A DNA stretch of 64,000 nucleotides from Lysobacter sp. Root76 (lineage in GTDB: Bacteria > Pseudomonadota > Gammaproteobacteria > Xanthomonadales > Xanthomonadaceae), in NCBI RefSeq assembly GCF_001428685.1, contig NZ_LMIK01000008.1:189993-253992 (forward strand), given 5' to 3'. The position numbers were made by a program, and so were the translations under genes. Positions 40,459 to 50,657 of this stretch are shown here, piece after piece (positions within the stretch are counted from its first letter, which is position 1; each line of letters opens with the position of its first letter). A model generated the notes under the pieces. It was not told where the DNA came from. It searched no databases and saw only the letters and a program-made list of their open reading frames with translations.

Positions 40459-41373
40459 TCAGAGCCCGGCCTTGGTGTCCGGCTCGAAGAAGCTCCAGCG
40501 CACTTCCGGGAAGGCCTGCTTCATCGCCCGCTCGACCGCGTTGATCTGGTCGGTCAGCGCGGCGACGCTCTGCTCCTCGCGCATGCGCGCCTGCACCGAG
40601 ACCATCACCTCGTTGCCCAGCTGCAGGGTGATCAGGCTGATGACCTGGGCGATCTCCGGACGGGTGTCGAGGAAGTCGCGGATCTGCTGCTGGCGGGCAG
40701 GGTCGACGCTCTGGCCGATCAACATCGCCTTGACCTCGATCGCGACGAACACCGCGACCACGATCAGCAGCGCGCCGATGGCGATGGTGCCGACCGCGTC
40801 CCAGATCGGGTTGCCGGTGACCACGGCTGTCATCACCGCGGCCAGCGCGAACACCAGGCCGAACAGCGCCGCCAGGTCCTCGCCGAAGATCACCACCAGT
40901 TCGGCCTGGCGGCTCTCGCGGAACCACTGCCACAGGCTGCGTTTGCCGCGCGCCTTGTTGACCTCGACCAGGCAGGCGCGCATCGACACCGCCTCGGCGG
41001 CGATGCCGAAGGTGAGCACGCCGGCCGCCCACCACCACTGCTTCAGTGGTTCGGGGTGCTGCAGTTTGTGGATGCCCTCGTACAGCGAGAACATGCCGCC
41101 GACGGTGAACAACATCACCGCGACCAGGAACGACCAGAAGTAGATCGCCTTGCCGTAGCCCAGCGGGTAGTCCGGCGACGGCGGCCGCTTGGCCTGGCGC
41201 ATGCCCAGCAACAGCAGCAGCTGGTTGCCGCAGTCGGCCAGCGAGTGCACGGTTTCGGCCAGCATGGCGCTGGAACCGGTGAAGTACGCGGCCACGCCCT
41301 TGGACACGGCGATCGCGAAATTGGCGCCCAGCGCGAACAGGATCGCGCGGGTCGAATCACCACCACCTGCCAT
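40459..41373 (-). CDS. Cation diffusion facilitator (SLC30A9-like)
   Basis: 304 residues with six membrane helices. TM2 carries LAETVHSLADCGNQ (HxxxD metal site) and the loop PPSPDYPLGYGKAIYFW; TM5 has VIFGEDLAALFG, that is E-D where Zn exporters have HxxxD. The C-terminal domain (ISLITLQLGNEVMVSVQARM) lacks the usual histidines. These points suggest the less studied SLC30A9-like branch and make the metal uncertain. ATG 41373 follows CAGGAGCACG. Confidence 0.88.
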   Translation of the reverse strand: MAGGGDSTRAILFALGANFAIAVSKGVAAYFTGSSAMLAETVHSLADCGNQLLLLLGMRQAKRPPSPDYPLGYGKAIYFWSFLVAVMLFTVGGMFSLYEGIHKLQHPEPLKQWWWAAGVLTFGIAAEAVSMRACLVEVNKARGKRSLWQWFRESRQAELVVIFGEDLAALFGLVFALAAVMTAVVTGNPIWDAVGTIAIGALLIVVAVFVAIEVKAMLIGQSVDPARQQQIRDFLDTRPEIAQVISLITLQLGNEVMVSVQARMREEQSVAALTDQINAVERAMKQAFPEVRWSFFEPDTKAGL

Positions 41374-41463
41374 GGGAAACGTGCTCCTGGGATCGGAAGC
41401 GCGGGAGTCTAGCATCCGCGCGCGACCGCTCCGACGGCGCGCGCGAGCCTTGCGATGGGGCGG

Positions 41464-41814
41464 TCAGTCGGCCAGTTCGCGCTGCAGCTTCTTGCTCAGC
41501 CGGGCCCGGATCAGTTCGTAGCTGCGGCGCAGCAAAGCACGCAGTTCCGCGACCGGCAGCGCGTCGGGACGCAGCACGTTGACCCAGTGCGCGCGCGCCA
41601 GGAACGGCGCCGGACGGAAGCCGGGGCGTTCGGTCAGCTCCAGGAAACGCTCGTCCTCGACCCGGAAACTGATCCCGCCGGGGTCCGGCCCCTGCAGCCG
41701 GCAGGCACAGAACATGCGTCCGCCGACGCTGAAGACCGTCACCTCCTTCCACTTCAGGTCCTCGACCACCCCGGGCCAGCCGCCGACCCAGGCGCGTAGC
41801 GATTTTTCGTCCAT
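41464..41814 (-). CDS. MmcQ/YjbR-family protein
   Basis: 116 residues. Pattern VEDLKWKEVTVFSVGGRMFCA, ISFRVEDERFLELTERPGF and HWVNVLRPDALPVAELRALLRRSYELI are typical of the CyaY-like YjbR fold. Molecular function of the family is not settled. Starts 10 bases from the oppositely oriented acetyltransferase gene region. Confidence 0.88.
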   Translation of the reverse strand: MDEKSLRAWVGGWPGVVEDLKWKEVTVFSVGGRMFCACRLQGPDPGGISFRVEDERFLELTERPGFRPAPFLARAHWVNVLRPDALPVAELRALLRRSYELIRARLSKKLQRELAD

Positions 41815-41864
41815 GTGAGTCCAGAATGAAGCCGCAACCGCCTCCAGTGTGCCAATATCCCGGT

Positions 41865-42419
41865 ATGGCCGCGCGCGAAAGACTCCCGCCCTGGCACGAG
41901 CGCCAGCGTCTCCCCAACGGACGCGAAGTGCTCATCCGTCCGATCCGACCGGAGGACGCCGATCCCCTGCGCGCCGGCTTCGGCCTGCTGCAACCCGACG
42001 AAGTCCGCCAGCGTTTCCTCTACGCGGTGAAAGAACTCACCCCGGAGATGGCCGAGCGCTTCACCCGGGTCAATCCCAAGACCGAATTCGCCCTGGTCGC
42101 CGCCGAACCGCTGCCGCCCGGCGAAGCCCTGGTCGGCGCAGTCGCGCGCGTGGCCATCGACGACAACGGCCGCGATGCCGAGTTCGCGATCCTGGTCAGC
42201 CGCTACATCGCCAACATGGGCCTGGGCCGCTACCTGATGACCCGGCTGGTGAAGTGGGCGCGCGGCAAGAAGGTCGAGCGCATCTACGGCGACGTGTTCG
42301 AACACAACCACGCCATGCTGGCGCTGGCCCAGTCGCTGGGCTTCGAACGAGAGTTCCAGCAGGACGCGCCCGGCCTGATCCGGGTCACCCTGGACCTGCG
42401 CAAGCCCGACCCGGCCTGA
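41865..42419 (+). CDS. GNAT-family acetyltransferase
   Basis: 184 residues. Begins with MAARERLPPWHERQRLPNGR; the acetyl-CoA region reads AEFAILVSRYIANMGLGRYLM, with the NHAMLALAQSLGFEREF segment downstream. The fold resembles the GNAT part of Pat-type protein acetyltransferases, here without the large CoA-ligase domain. An ATG at 41826 would add 13 residues. Confidence 0.85.
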   Translation: MAARERLPPWHERQRLPNGREVLIRPIRPEDADPLRAGFGLLQPDEVRQRFLYAVKELTPEMAERFTRVNPKTEFALVAAEPLPPGEALVGAVARVAIDDNGRDAEFAILVSRYIANMGLGRYLMTRLVKWARGKKVERIYGDVFEHNHAMLALAQSLGFEREFQQDAPGLIRVTLDLRKPDPA

Positions 42420-42581
42420 GCGGCAATGGGCGCGCCCGTTGCCCTCGCCCGCACCGCTCTTCCGCCAGCTCCGACCGACGGCTGTCCGCCGCCGCGCGCC
42501 CGCCGCGTTGGCTCTCATGCACACAGGGGCCTGCGGCAGGGCTTGCCGCGCGTCCAGGGACGGACCGTTCAGGACGCGGAC

Positions 42582-43631
42582 ATGAGCATCGACGAAGCAC
42601 GCCTCAACGAATTCCTGGGCCGCGCCGTGGGCGACCTGGGCGCCTCGATCAGCGCCACGCTGATGCTGGTCGGCGATCAGCTCGGCTACTACCGGGCGCT
42701 GGCGAAGGAAGCCCTGAGTCCGGCCGAACTGGCCGCACGTACCGGCACCAACGAGCGCTACGTGCGCGAGTGGCTGGGCAACCAGGCCGCCGGCGGCTAC
42801 GTGGAGTACGACGCCGGCAACGGCCGCTACTCGCTCAGCGAGGAACAGGCGCTGTGCCTGGCCGACCCCGGCGGACCGGTCGATCTGCCCGGCGCCTATT
42901 CCATCGTCGAGGCCGCGTTCCATGCCCTGGAACGCACCAAGGACAATTTCCGCACCGGCGCCGGCATGGAATGGGGCGAACACCACCCCTGCCTGTTCCA
43001 GGGCACCGAGCGCTTCTTCCGCGCCGGCTACAACGCGCACCTGCTGAACGAATGGCTGCCGGCGCTGGACGGCGTGCTCGACAAACTGCGCCAGGGCGCC
43101 AAGGTCGCCGATGTCGGTTGCGGCCACGGCGCCAGCACCACGCTGATGGCCAAGGCCTTCCCCAACACCAGCTTCATCGGCTACGACTACCACGCCGCCT
43201 CGATCGAGACCGCGCGCCGCCGCGCCCAAGACGCCGGCATCGACAACGCCTATTTCGAAGTCGCCGACGCCAGCAGCTACACCGGCCGCAACTTCGACCT
43301 GATCGCATTCTTCGATTGCCTGCACGACATGGGCGACCCGGTCGGCGCCGCGCGCCACGCGCGCCAGGCGCTCAAGCCCGACGGCCATTGCCTGCTGGTC
43401 GAACCCTTCGCCGGCGACCGCGTCGAGGACAACCTCAATCCGGTCGGACGCGTGTACTACGGCGCGTCCTCGCAGATCTGCGTGCCGGTGTCGCTGGCGC
43501 GCAACGGTCCGGCGCTGGGCGCGCAGGCCGGCGAAGCGCGGCTGCAGCAAGTCATGAGCGAAGGCGGCTTCAGCCGTTTCCGCCGCGCCACCCAGACACC
43601 GTTCAACCTGGTGCTGGAAGCGCGGCCGTAG
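42582..43631 (+). CDS. SAM-dependent methyltransferase with N-terminal winged helix
   Basis: 349 residues. N-terminal 90 residues form the winged-helix dimerisation domain (ALSPAELAARTGTNERYVREWL, YSLSEEQALCL). The SAM domain has VADVGCGHGASTTLMAKAF, FIGYDYHAASIE, FFDCLHDMGDP. This layout occurs in small-molecule methyltransferases, including those of natural-product pathways, and in a set of uncharacterised housekeeping homologues. No biosynthetic genes lie near. Confidence 0.85.
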   Translation: MSIDEARLNEFLGRAVGDLGASISATLMLVGDQLGYYRALAKEALSPAELAARTGTNERYVREWLGNQAAGGYVEYDAGNGRYSLSEEQALCLADPGGPVDLPGAYSIVEAAFHALERTKDNFRTGAGMEWGEHHPCLFQGTERFFRAGYNAHLLNEWLPALDGVLDKLRQGAKVADVGCGHGASTTLMAKAFPNTSFIGYDYHAASIETARRRAQDAGIDNAYFEVADASSYTGRNFDLIAFFDCLHDMGDPVGAARHARQALKPDGHCLLVEPFAGDRVEDNLNPVGRVYYGASSQICVPVSLARNGPALGAQAGEARLQQVMSEGGFSRFRRATQTPFNLVLEARP

Positions 43632-43654
43632 TCCGCACCCAGGCGGCGCACACG

Positions 43655-43684
43655 AAAAATCCCGGCGCGTCGCCGCGCCGGGAT
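43655..43684 (-). terminator. Terminator after ohr
   Basis: ATCCCGGCGCG and CGCGCCGGGAT arms; A5 at 43655-43659 gives a T-run on the minus strand, 26 bases beyond the ohr stop. Confidence 0.88.
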
Positions 43685-43709
43685 CCGGTATTGCCTGCTT
43701 CGACCGCGA

Positions 43710-44135
43710 TCAGACGATGGTCAGGGTGACGTCGATGTTGCCGCGGGTCGCGTTCGAGTACGGACACACCTGGTGCGCCTTCTCGACCAGCGCTTCGGCC
43801 TGTTCGCGCGGCAGGCCCGGCAGCGAGATCTTGAGCTCGACCTGGATGCCGAAGCCGACCGGGATCGGGCCGATGCCGACGGCGCCTTCGATCGAGGTAT
43901 CGGCCGGCAGCGCGATCTTTTCCTTGCCGGCGACGAACTTCAGCGCGCCGATGAAGCAGGCCGAATAGCCGGCCGCGAACAGCTGCTCGGGATTGGTGCC
44001 GTCGCCGCCGGCGCCGCCGAGTTCGCGCGGGGTGGTCAGCTTGACGTCGAGGACGTTGTCGGAGGAAACGGCGCGACCGTCGCGGCCGCCGGTGGCGGTG
44101 GCGTGGGCGGTGTAGAGGACTTGGTCGAGGGACAT
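43710..44135 (-). CDS. ohr: Organic hydroperoxide resistance protein Ohr
   Basis: 141 residues. OsmC/Ohr fold with the two active cysteines in [13 protein letters not shown] and [14 protein letters not shown], and the conserved [10 protein letters not shown]. It reduces organic hydroperoxides with lipoyl-protein electrons in the cytoplasm. CCCAGGAGCC precedes the ATG. Together with ohrR upstream on the same strand it makes the usual operon or tandem pair. Confidence 0.95.
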   Translation of the reverse strand: MSLDQVLYTAHATATGGRDGRAVSSDNVLDVKLTTPRELGGAGGDGTNPEQLFAAGYSACFIGALKFVAGKEKIALPADTSIEGAVGIGPIPVGFGIQVELKISLPGLPREQAEALVEKAHQVCPYSNATRGNIDVTLTIV

Positions 44136-44263
44136 GGGATGGCTCCTGGGTGGGGTTGGGTCGGTTCGTGGTTGGCGAAACCGTCGCCGGTTTCGTGATT
44201 CGTGGTTCGTGATTGGTCGATCAATCCGGGCCGGTCCGGAACGTCGCGTGCCTGGCGCCGCGC

Positions 44264-44749
44264 TCAGGCGTGCCGCATCAGGTTGGCGCGCAGCGATTCC
44301 AGCTGCGACTTCATCGATCCGAGCTGCTCGGGCGCGCAGCCGGCAGCGCCGAAGATGCCCATCGGCACCGCACGCGCCGGCTGTTCCAGCGCGCGGCCGG
44401 TCTCGGTGAGGGCGATGATCACCTGGCGTTCGTCGGCCTGGGCGCGGGTGCGGCTGATCAGGCCCGCGCTTTGCAGGCGCTTGAGCAAAGGGGTCAGCGT
44501 GGCCGAGTCCAGGAACAGGCGTTCGCCGATCTCCGACACCGTGACCTGGTCGCGCTCCCACAACACCATCATCACCAGGTACTGGGGATAGGTCAGGCCC
44601 AGGCCCGCCAGCAATTTGCGGTAGACCTTGTTCAAGGCCAGGCCGGTCGAATACAGGGCGAAGCAGAGCTGGTCGTCGAGTTTCAGCGAGGGCTGCGGGG
44701 CAGCTGCGGCCAAGGGCTCGGCGGTCGGTTTGGCGGTGTGCGGCTTCAT
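44264..44749 (-). CDS. ohrR: MarR-family peroxide sensor OhrR (two-Cys type)
   Basis: 161 residues. Sensing Cys in [14 protein letters not shown] near the N-terminus of the MarR fold and a second Cys in GAAGCAPEQ at the C-terminal end, as in the Xanthomonas two-cysteine OhrR. The HTH is [24 protein letters not shown]. The N-terminal 20 residues are an Ala/Pro extension. It represses ohr and itself until oxidised by organic peroxides; a palindrome lies just upstream. Confidence 0.92.
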   Translation of the reverse strand: MKPHTAKPTAEPLAAAAPQPSLKLDDQLCFALYSTGLALNKVYRKLLAGLGLTYPQYLVMMVLWERDQVTVSEIGERLFLDSATLTPLLKRLQSAGLISRTRAQADERQVIIALTETGRALEQPARAVPMGIFGAAGCAPEQLGSMKSQLESLRANLMRHA

Positions 44750-44764
44750 GGGGTCACAATTTAC

Positions 44765-44776
44765 ATAGCGCGCTAT
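44765..44776. promoter_or_regulatory. Candidate OhrR operator
   Basis: ATAGCGCGCTAT, a perfect 12-base palindrome 16 bases before the ohrR start, in an AT-rich stretch with a further half-site (ATAGCTTGCAATTAA on the minus strand). Position and symmetry fit a MarR-type operator. Confidence 0.5.
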
Positions 44777-44873
44777 TTAATTGCAAGCTATTTTTTATGA
44801 ACGAAGGCAAAGCATTCGCGCCGACAATCGTTTTTGTGGGGAAGGTCAGCCTTCTGCGGGAGCCCTCAGCTTT

Positions 44874-44966
44874 CTGTAGGAGTGGCGTGAGCCGCGATCG
44901 CGCCAACCCGAACGGCGACGCGCGCCCGAGGCGCCACGCAATCGCGGCTTACGCCGCTCCCACAGG
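44874..44966. repeat. REP-like inverted pair, second copy
   Basis: Two opposite copies of the GAGCGGCGTAAGCCGCGATCG family (44874-44902 and 44938-44966) around a GC-rich centre. The remaining bases of the 495-base gap between ohrR and mfd (44750-45244) show no gene. Confidence 0.8.
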
Positions 44967-45244
44967 GGGAGGCATCCGACGGTAGCGGTATCGCCTCGAC
45001 CTCCCACCAGCCGCATCCGTCTCAACCCCTGCGACAGCGACCGCGTATATCGAACCCCGTCCGACTGCGCACGAGCCGCTCACCGCGCTCGCGTACACTC
45101 GGCGCCCTGTTCGACCGGGCAGTCCCGCCAGCGCCTTCCGTCGCTGCGCGATCCGCCTGCACATGCTTGGGCCGCGCTCGCGCAAGGCCGAAGTCCCTAC
45201 GCGCGGGTGGCGAACGGCCGCCGGCGCCGCATTCGTTTTTGCCG

Positions 45245-48200
45245 ATGACCGCCGCTTCGATGCCCAAGTTTCCGTTTCCCGCCCCGCCGCTGCCCAAACC
45301 CGGCCAACAGCGCGCCTGGTGGCGCGCGCCGGCCTCGCCGTCCGCGCTGGCCTTCCACCTCGCCGCCGCCGCGGCCGCGCATGCCGGTCCGGTGCTCGCG
45401 ATCGCGCGCGACAACCACGCCGCGCACCAGTTGGAATCCGACCTGCGCACCCTGCTAGGCGACGACGACACGATCCCGGTGCTGCCGTTCCCGGATTGGG
45501 AAACCCTGCCCTACGACCAGTTCAGCCCGCACCCGGACATCGTCTCGCAGCGCCTGTCCGCGCTGCACCGCCTGCCGAGCCTGCAGCACGGCATCGTGGT
45601 GGTGCCGGTGCAGACCGTGCTGCAACGCCTGGCGCCGCTCAAGCACGTGGTCGGCGGAAGTTTCGACGTGCGCGTCGGCCAGCGCCTGGATCTGGACGCG
45701 GAGAAGCGCCGGCTCGAATCGGCCGGCTACCGCAACGTGCCGCAGGTGCTGGACCCGGGCGACTTCGCGGTCCGCGGCGGCCTGCTCGACGTGTATCCGA
45801 TGGGCGCCGACTCGCCGTTCCGGGTCGAGCTGCTCGACGACGAGATCGACACCATCCGCGCCTTCGATCCCGAATCGCAACGCTCGCTGGACAAGATCGA
45901 AGCGGTGCGCCTGCTGCCCGGCCGCGAAGTGCCCTTGGACGAGGCATCGCTGAAGCGCGCACTGGACGCGCTGCGCGACCGTTTCGACCTCGACACCCGC
46001 CGCAGCGGCCTCTATCAGGACCTCAAGGCCGGCCTGGCGCCGTCGGGCATCGAGTACTACCTGCCGCTGTTCTTCAGCGAGACCGCGACCCTGTTCGATT
46101 ACCTGGCCGCGAACGTATTGCCGGTGATCGGCGACGGCGCGTTCGAGGCCGCCGAGCAATTCTGGACCCATACCGGCGAGCGCTACGAACAGCGCCGCCA
46201 CGACCTCGAACGCCCGCTGCTGCCGCCCGACGCGCTGTATCTGTCGCCGGACGCGCTGCGCGAACGCCTCAACCGCGGCGACCGGGTCGAGGTCTGCGGC
46301 GACGGCCATCCGCAACGCGAACGCGCGCTCGCGCTCGGCGACCAACCGGCGCCGGCGCTGCCGGTCGCGGCCAAGGACGCGGCGCCCGCGCAGGCGCTGA
46401 AGTCCTTCCTGGGCAGCTACCGCGGCCGCGTGCTGATCGCCGCCGACAGCGCCGGCCGGCGCGAGGCGCTGCTGGAATTGCTGCTGGCCGCCGAACTGCG
46501 CCCGCAGGTGCTAGGCGACTGGAGCGCGTTCGCGACCGGCGACAGCCGCTTCGCGATCGCGGTGGCGCCGCTGGACGACGGCTTCGCCCTGACCGAACCG
46601 GCCCTGGCGACGCTGACCGAACGCCAGCTGTTCCCCGACCGCGCCTCGCAACCGCGCCGGCGCAAGCGCGTCGGACGCGAGCCCGAAGCGATCATCCGCG
46701 ACCTGGGCGAGCTGTCCGAAGGCGCGCCGATCGTGCACGAGGACCATGGCGTCGGCCGTTACCGCGGCCTGATCGTGCTGGAAGCCGGCGGACAACCCGG
46801 CGAATACCTCGAGATCGAATACGCCAAGGGCGACCGCCTGTACGTGCCGGTCGCGCAGCTGCACCTGATCAGCCGCTACTCCGGCGCATCGGTCGAAACC
46901 GCGCCGCTGCATTCGCTGGGCGGCGAGCAGTGGACCAAGGCCAAGAAGAAAGCCGCCGAGAAGGTCCGCGACGTCGCCGCCGAACTGCTCGAGATCCAGG
47001 CCAAGCGCCAGGCCCGCGCCGGCCTGGCCCTGGACGTGGACCGCGTCATGTACGAACCGTTCGCGGCCGCGTTCCCGTTCGAGGAAACCCCGGACCAGCA
47101 CGCCGCGATCGAATCGGTGATCCGCGACCTCGGCAGCAGCCAGCCGATGGACCGCGTGGTCTGCGGCGACGTCGGCTTCGGCAAGACCGAGGTCGCGGTG
47201 CGCGCGGCCTTCGTCGCCGCCGCCGCCGGCAAGCAGGTCGCGGTGCTGGTGCCGACCACCCTGCTGGCCGAACAGCACTACCGCAATTTCCGCGACCGCT
47301 TCGCCGACTGGCCGCTGCGGGTGGAAGTGCTGTCGCGCTTCAAGACGGCCAAGGAGATCAAGGCCGAACTGGAGAAGCTCGCCGAGGGCAAGATCGACGT
47401 GATCGTCGGCACTCATCGCCTGCTGCAGCCCGACGTGCGTTTCCCCGACCTGGGCCTGGTGATCGTCGACGAAGAGCAACGCTTCGGCGTGCGCCAGAAG
47501 GAAGCGCTGAAGGCGCTGCGCGCCAACGTGCACCTGCTGACCCTGACCGCGACCCCGATCCCGCGCACGCTCAACATGGCCATGGCCGGCCTGCGCGACC
47601 TGTCGATCATCGCCACCCCGCCCGCGCATCGCCTGGCGGTGCAGACCTTCGTCGTGCCCTGGGACGACGCCCAGTTGCGCGAGGCCTTCCAGCGCGAGCT
47701 CGCGCGCGGCGGCCAGGTCTACTTCCTGCACAACGACGTCGAAAGCATCGGCCGCATGCAGCGCCAGCTGCAGGAGCTGGTGCCGGAGGCGCGCATCGGC
47801 GTCGCCCACGGCCAGATGGCCGAGCGCGAACTCGAACGGGTGATGCTCGACTTCCACAAGCAACGCTTCAACGTGCTGCTGGCGACCACGATCATCGAAT
47901 CGGGCATCGACATCCCCAACGCCAACACCATCATCATGAACCGCGCCGACAAGTTCGGCCTGGCCCAGATGCACCAGCTGCGCGGCCGCGTCGGCCGTTC
48001 CCACCATCGCGCCTACGCCTACCTGGTGGTGCCGGACAAACGCTCGATCACGCCCGACGCGCGCAAGCGCCTGGACGCGATCGCGGCCATGGACGAACTC
48101 GGCGCCGGTTTCACCCTGGCCACCCACGACCTGGAAATCCGCGGCGCCGGCGAGTTGCTGGGCGAGGACCAGAGCGGGCAGATGGCCGAAGTCGGCTTCA

Positions 48201-48724
48201 GCCTCTACACCGAGCTGCTGGAACGCGCGGTGCGTTCGATCCGCCAGGGCAAGCTGCCCGACGTGGATTCGGTCGAAGCGCGCGGCGCCGAGGTCGAACT
48301 GCACATTCCGGCGCTGATTCCCGACGACTACCTGCCCGACGTGCACACCCGCCTGACCCTGTACAAGCGCGTCAGCGGCGCGCGCGACGTCGACGCCCTG
48401 CGCGAACTGCAGGTCGAGATGATCGACCGCTTCGGCCTGCTGCCGGACGCGGCCAAGCACCTGTTCGCGGTGGCCGAGCTGAAACTGGCCGCGACCGAAC
48501 TGGGCATCCGCAAGCTCGACCTGGGCGAGAAGGGCGGCCGCGTGCAGTTCATCGAGAAACCCAACGTCGACCCGATGGCGGTGATCCGCCTGATCCAGAC
48601 CCAGTCCAAGCTCTATCAGATGGACGGCGCCGACAAACTCAAGATCAAGCTCGACCTGCCGGATGCGCCGGCGCGCCTGGCCGCGGCCAAGGGCCTGCTG
48701 ACCGTGCTGCGGCAAGCCGCGTAG
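45245..48724 (+). CDS. mfd: Transcription-repair coupling factor Mfd
   Basis: 1159 residues, normal for Mfd. Order: UvrB-like N-terminal region (IPVLPFPDWETLPYDQFSPH), RNA polymerase interaction domain (IVHEDHGVGRYRG), then the translocase motor with Walker A CGDVGFGKTEVAVRA, DEEQRFGV, TATPIPRTLNMA, VAHGQM and ESGIDIPN, and the C-terminal TRCF domain (HIPALIPDDYLPD). It frees RNA polymerase stalled at DNA damage and recruits UvrA. Start taken at 45245, with 45260 possible. Confidence 0.96.
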   Translation: MTAASMPKFPFPAPPLPKPGQQRAWWRAPASPSALAFHLAAAAAAHAGPVLAIARDNHAAHQLESDLRTLLGDDDTIPVLPFPDWETLPYDQFSPHPDIVSQRLSALHRLPSLQHGIVVVPVQTVLQRLAPLKHVVGGSFDVRVGQRLDLDAEKRRLESAGYRNVPQVLDPGDFAVRGGLLDVYPMGADSPFRVELLDDEIDTIRAFDPESQRSLDKIEAVRLLPGREVPLDEASLKRALDALRDRFDLDTRRSGLYQDLKAGLAPSGIEYYLPLFFSETATLFDYLAANVLPVIGDGAFEAAEQFWTHTGERYEQRRHDLERPLLPPDALYLSPDALRERLNRGDRVEVCGDGHPQRERALALGDQPAPALPVAAKDAAPAQALKSFLGSYRGRVLIAADSAGRREALLELLLAAELRPQVLGDWSAFATGDSRFAIAVAPLDDGFALTEPALATLTERQLFPDRASQPRRRKRVGREPEAIIRDLGELSEGAPIVHEDHGVGRYRGLIVLEAGGQPGEYLEIEYAKGDRLYVPVAQLHLISRYSGASVETAPLHSLGGEQWTKAKKKAAEKVRDVAAELLEIQAKRQARAGLALDVDRVMYEPFAAAFPFEETPDQHAAIESVIRDLGSSQPMDRVVCGDVGFGKTEVAVRAAFVAAAAGKQVAVLVPTTLLAEQHYRNFRDRFADWPLRVEVLSRFKTAKEIKAELEKLAEGKIDVIVGTHRLLQPDVRFPDLGLVIVDEEQRFGVRQKEALKALRANVHLLTLTATPIPRTLNMAMAGLRDLSIIATPPAHRLAVQTFVVPWDDAQLREAFQRELARGGQVYFLHNDVESIGRMQRQLQELVPEARIGVAHGQMAERELERVMLDFHKQRFNVLLATTIIESGIDIPNANTIIMNRADKFGLAQMHQLRGRVGRSHHRAYAYLVVPDKRSITPDARKRLDAIAAMDELGAGFTLATHDLEIRGAGELLGEDQSGQMAEVGFSLYTELLERAVRSIRQGKLPDVDSVEARGAEVELHIPALIPDDYLPDVHTRLTLYKRVSGARDVDALRELQVEMIDRFGLLPDAAKHLFAVAELKLAATELGIRKLDLGEKGGRVQFIEKPNVDPMAVIRLIQTQSKLYQMDGADKLKIKLDLPDAPARLAAAKGLLTVLRQAA

Positions 48725-48908
48725 TCGCGCGCCGCTGCGGTTGCCACCGCACCCTGCGAGAGCCGTAGGGTGCGGTGAGCCCAAGGCGAACCGCACCGTC
48801 GCGCAACATCGGATCGCAGCGGACGCATCGTCGCCTCCCGATCCAGGCCCACGCCCTCCGGCGTAGGATGCGGTGCTTCCCTCTCACGCCATCGCCACGG
48901 TATCGCCC

Positions 48909-49328
48909 ATGAAGGAACTGCTGTCGACCCGTACCACGCTCAGCCTGGCGGCGGCCAGGCGCATCGCCCAGACCGCCGAGGCGCGCGCCATCGCCGACGG
49001 CTTGAACGTCTCGATCGCGATCGTCGACGACGCCGGCCGCCTGCTGCACTTCCAACGCATGGACGGCTCGCCCAACTCCAGCGTCGAAGTCGCGATCCGC
49101 AAGGCCGAGCACGCCGCCAACTACCGCCGCGATACCGTGTTCCACCAGGAGCTGCTGAGCCAGGGCCACCATGTGGTGCTGGGCCTGCCGCATAGCCTGC
49201 CGATCGAAGGCGGCGTGCGCTTGCAGACGCAGGGCCAGAGCCTGGGCGCGATCGGCGTGGCCGGCGCGCCCTCGGCCCAGGACGGCGAGATCGCGCGCGC
49301 CGGCGCCGAACTTCTGGACGCGCTGTAA
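48909..49328 (+). CDS. GlcG/HbpS-family heme-binding-like protein
   Basis: 139 residues. Pattern [72 protein letters not shown]. Family members bind heme or small ligands; in Streptomyces HbpS acts in redox sensing. The ATG at 48909 starts the conserved part. It may form an operon with the two genes downstream. Confidence 0.85.
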   Translation: MKELLSTRTTLSLAAARRIAQTAEARAIADGLNVSIAIVDDAGRLLHFQRMDGSPNSSVEVAIRKAEHAANYRRDTVFHQELLSQGHHVVLGLPHSLPIEGGVRLQTQGQSLGAIGVAGAPSAQDGEIARAGAELLDAL

Positions 49329-49337
49329 AGTACGCGC

Positions 49338-49850
49338 ATGACGCCGATCAAGCCCCTGGCACTGAGCCTGCTGCTGTGCGTCCTCGCCGCCTGCGCGAGC
49401 CGTCCGGCGACGCCGGTGCCGCTGGAGTTCGTGCTGGTGCGCCATGCCGAGAAGAGCGACGACGATCCGCGCGACCCCAATCTCAGCGATGCCGGCCGCG
49501 CACGCGCGCAGCGCCTGGCCGAGAGCTTCGCCGGCAGCGAGGTCTTCGCCGTCTACGCCACCGGCTACAAGCGCACCCGCGACACCGCCGCGCCGACCGC
49601 CAGCGCCCACGCGATGGCGGTGACCGTGTACGACGCCAAGCTGCCGGCCGCGGAATTCGCCGCGCAGCTGCGCCGCCGGCATCCGCTGGGCAAGGTGCTG
49701 GTGGTCGGCCACAGCAACACCGTGCCGGAAATCGCCGCGGCCCTGTGCGGCTGCGCGGTCGCGCCGATGGCGGACACCGAATTCGACCGCCGCATCGTCG
49801 TCGACTTCGACGTCCAGGGCCGGCCGCACTTGAGCGAGACCCGCTACTGA
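49338..49850 (+). CDS. SixA-like histidine phosphatase lipoprotein
   Basis: 170 residues. Lipobox LAAC after a short signal. The phosphatase core has [41 protein letters not shown] and [11 protein letters not shown], which hold the two catalytic histidines and arginines. The protein would act in the periplasm on an unknown phospho-substrate. The stop overlaps the endonuclease V start (TGATG). Confidence 0.88.
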   Translation: MTPIKPLALSLLLCVLAACASRPATPVPLEFVLVRHAEKSDDDPRDPNLSDAGRARAQRLAESFAGSEVFAVYATGYKRTRDTAAPTASAHAMAVTVYDAKLPAAEFAAQLRRRHPLGKVLVVGHSNTVPEIAAALCGCAVAPMADTEFDRRIVVDFDVQGRPHLSETRY

Positions 49851-50524
49851 TGCGCCAGGCCACGCTGCCGGCCTGGGACGGCGATGTCGCGGCTGCGCGC
49901 GCCTTGCAGGAAACGCTGGCGCGCGAAGTCGTACTGCACGACGACTACCCGACGCCGCTGCGCCGCATCGCCGGCTTCGACGTCGGTTTCGAAGACGAAG
50001 GCGCGACCACGCGCGCGGCCGCGGTGCTGCTCGACGCCGAAACCCTGCAGCCCGTGCAGCAGCAGGTCGCGCGCATCCCGACCCGGATGCCCTACATCCC
50101 CGGCCTGCTGAGCTTCCGCGAACTGCCGGCGCTGCTGGCCGCGCTGGCGCTGCTAGATGAAGTGCCGGATCTGGTCTTCGTCGACGGCCACGGCATCGCC
50201 CATCCGCGCGGGCTCGGCATCGCCGCGCATTTCGGCGTCGCCACCGGCCTGCCCAGCATCGGCGTGGCCAAGAAGGTCCTGGTCGGTCGGCACGACGAGG
50301 TCGGTCCGCACAGCGGCGACCACGCGCCATTGCTGCATCGTGGCCGGCCGATCGGCCAGGTCCTGCGCAGCAAGCCGCGCTGCCTGCCGCTGATCGTCTC
50401 GCCCGGACACCGGGTGTCGATGGCGAGCGCGCTGACCCTGACCCTGGGCTGCCTGCGCGGCTATCGCCTGCCCGAGCCGACCCGGCTCGCCGATCGCCTG
50501 GCCTCGCGTCGCGACCGGCGTTGA
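49850..50524 (+). CDS. nfi: Endonuclease V
   Basis: 224 residues. Catalytic acids visible in [13 protein letters not shown] (first Asp), [14 protein letters not shown] (Glu) and [15 protein letters not shown] (second Asp), with the [11 protein letters not shown] segment after. It nicks DNA one base 3' of deaminated purines such as hypoxanthine. Coupled by a one-base overlap to the phosphatase gene upstream. Confidence 0.93.
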   Translation: MRQATLPAWDGDVAAARALQETLAREVVLHDDYPTPLRRIAGFDVGFEDEGATTRAAAVLLDAETLQPVQQQVARIPTRMPYIPGLLSFRELPALLAALALLDEVPDLVFVDGHGIAHPRGLGIAAHFGVATGLPSIGVAKKVLVGRHDEVGPHSGDHAPLLHRGRPIGQVLRSKPRCLPLIVSPGHRVSMASALTLTLGCLRGYRLPEPTRLADRLASRRDRR

Positions 50525-50657
50525 AGCCGGGCGGCACCGGCCGACGCATCATCCATCCCGATCCTCGGCCCTGCAGCGGTGAAGGCCGCGTCGCGGCGCA
50601 CGCGGCGGCATCGGGTACGATCCTGGGCTTCCGCATCGCTCGCGCACGGAGCCCGTG

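Noticed and set aside
46511..48796. 761-codon minus-strand frame inside mfd
   Set aside because: High-GC antisense frame with skewed His/Gln/Asp-rich composition; mfd on the plus strand has every expected motif.
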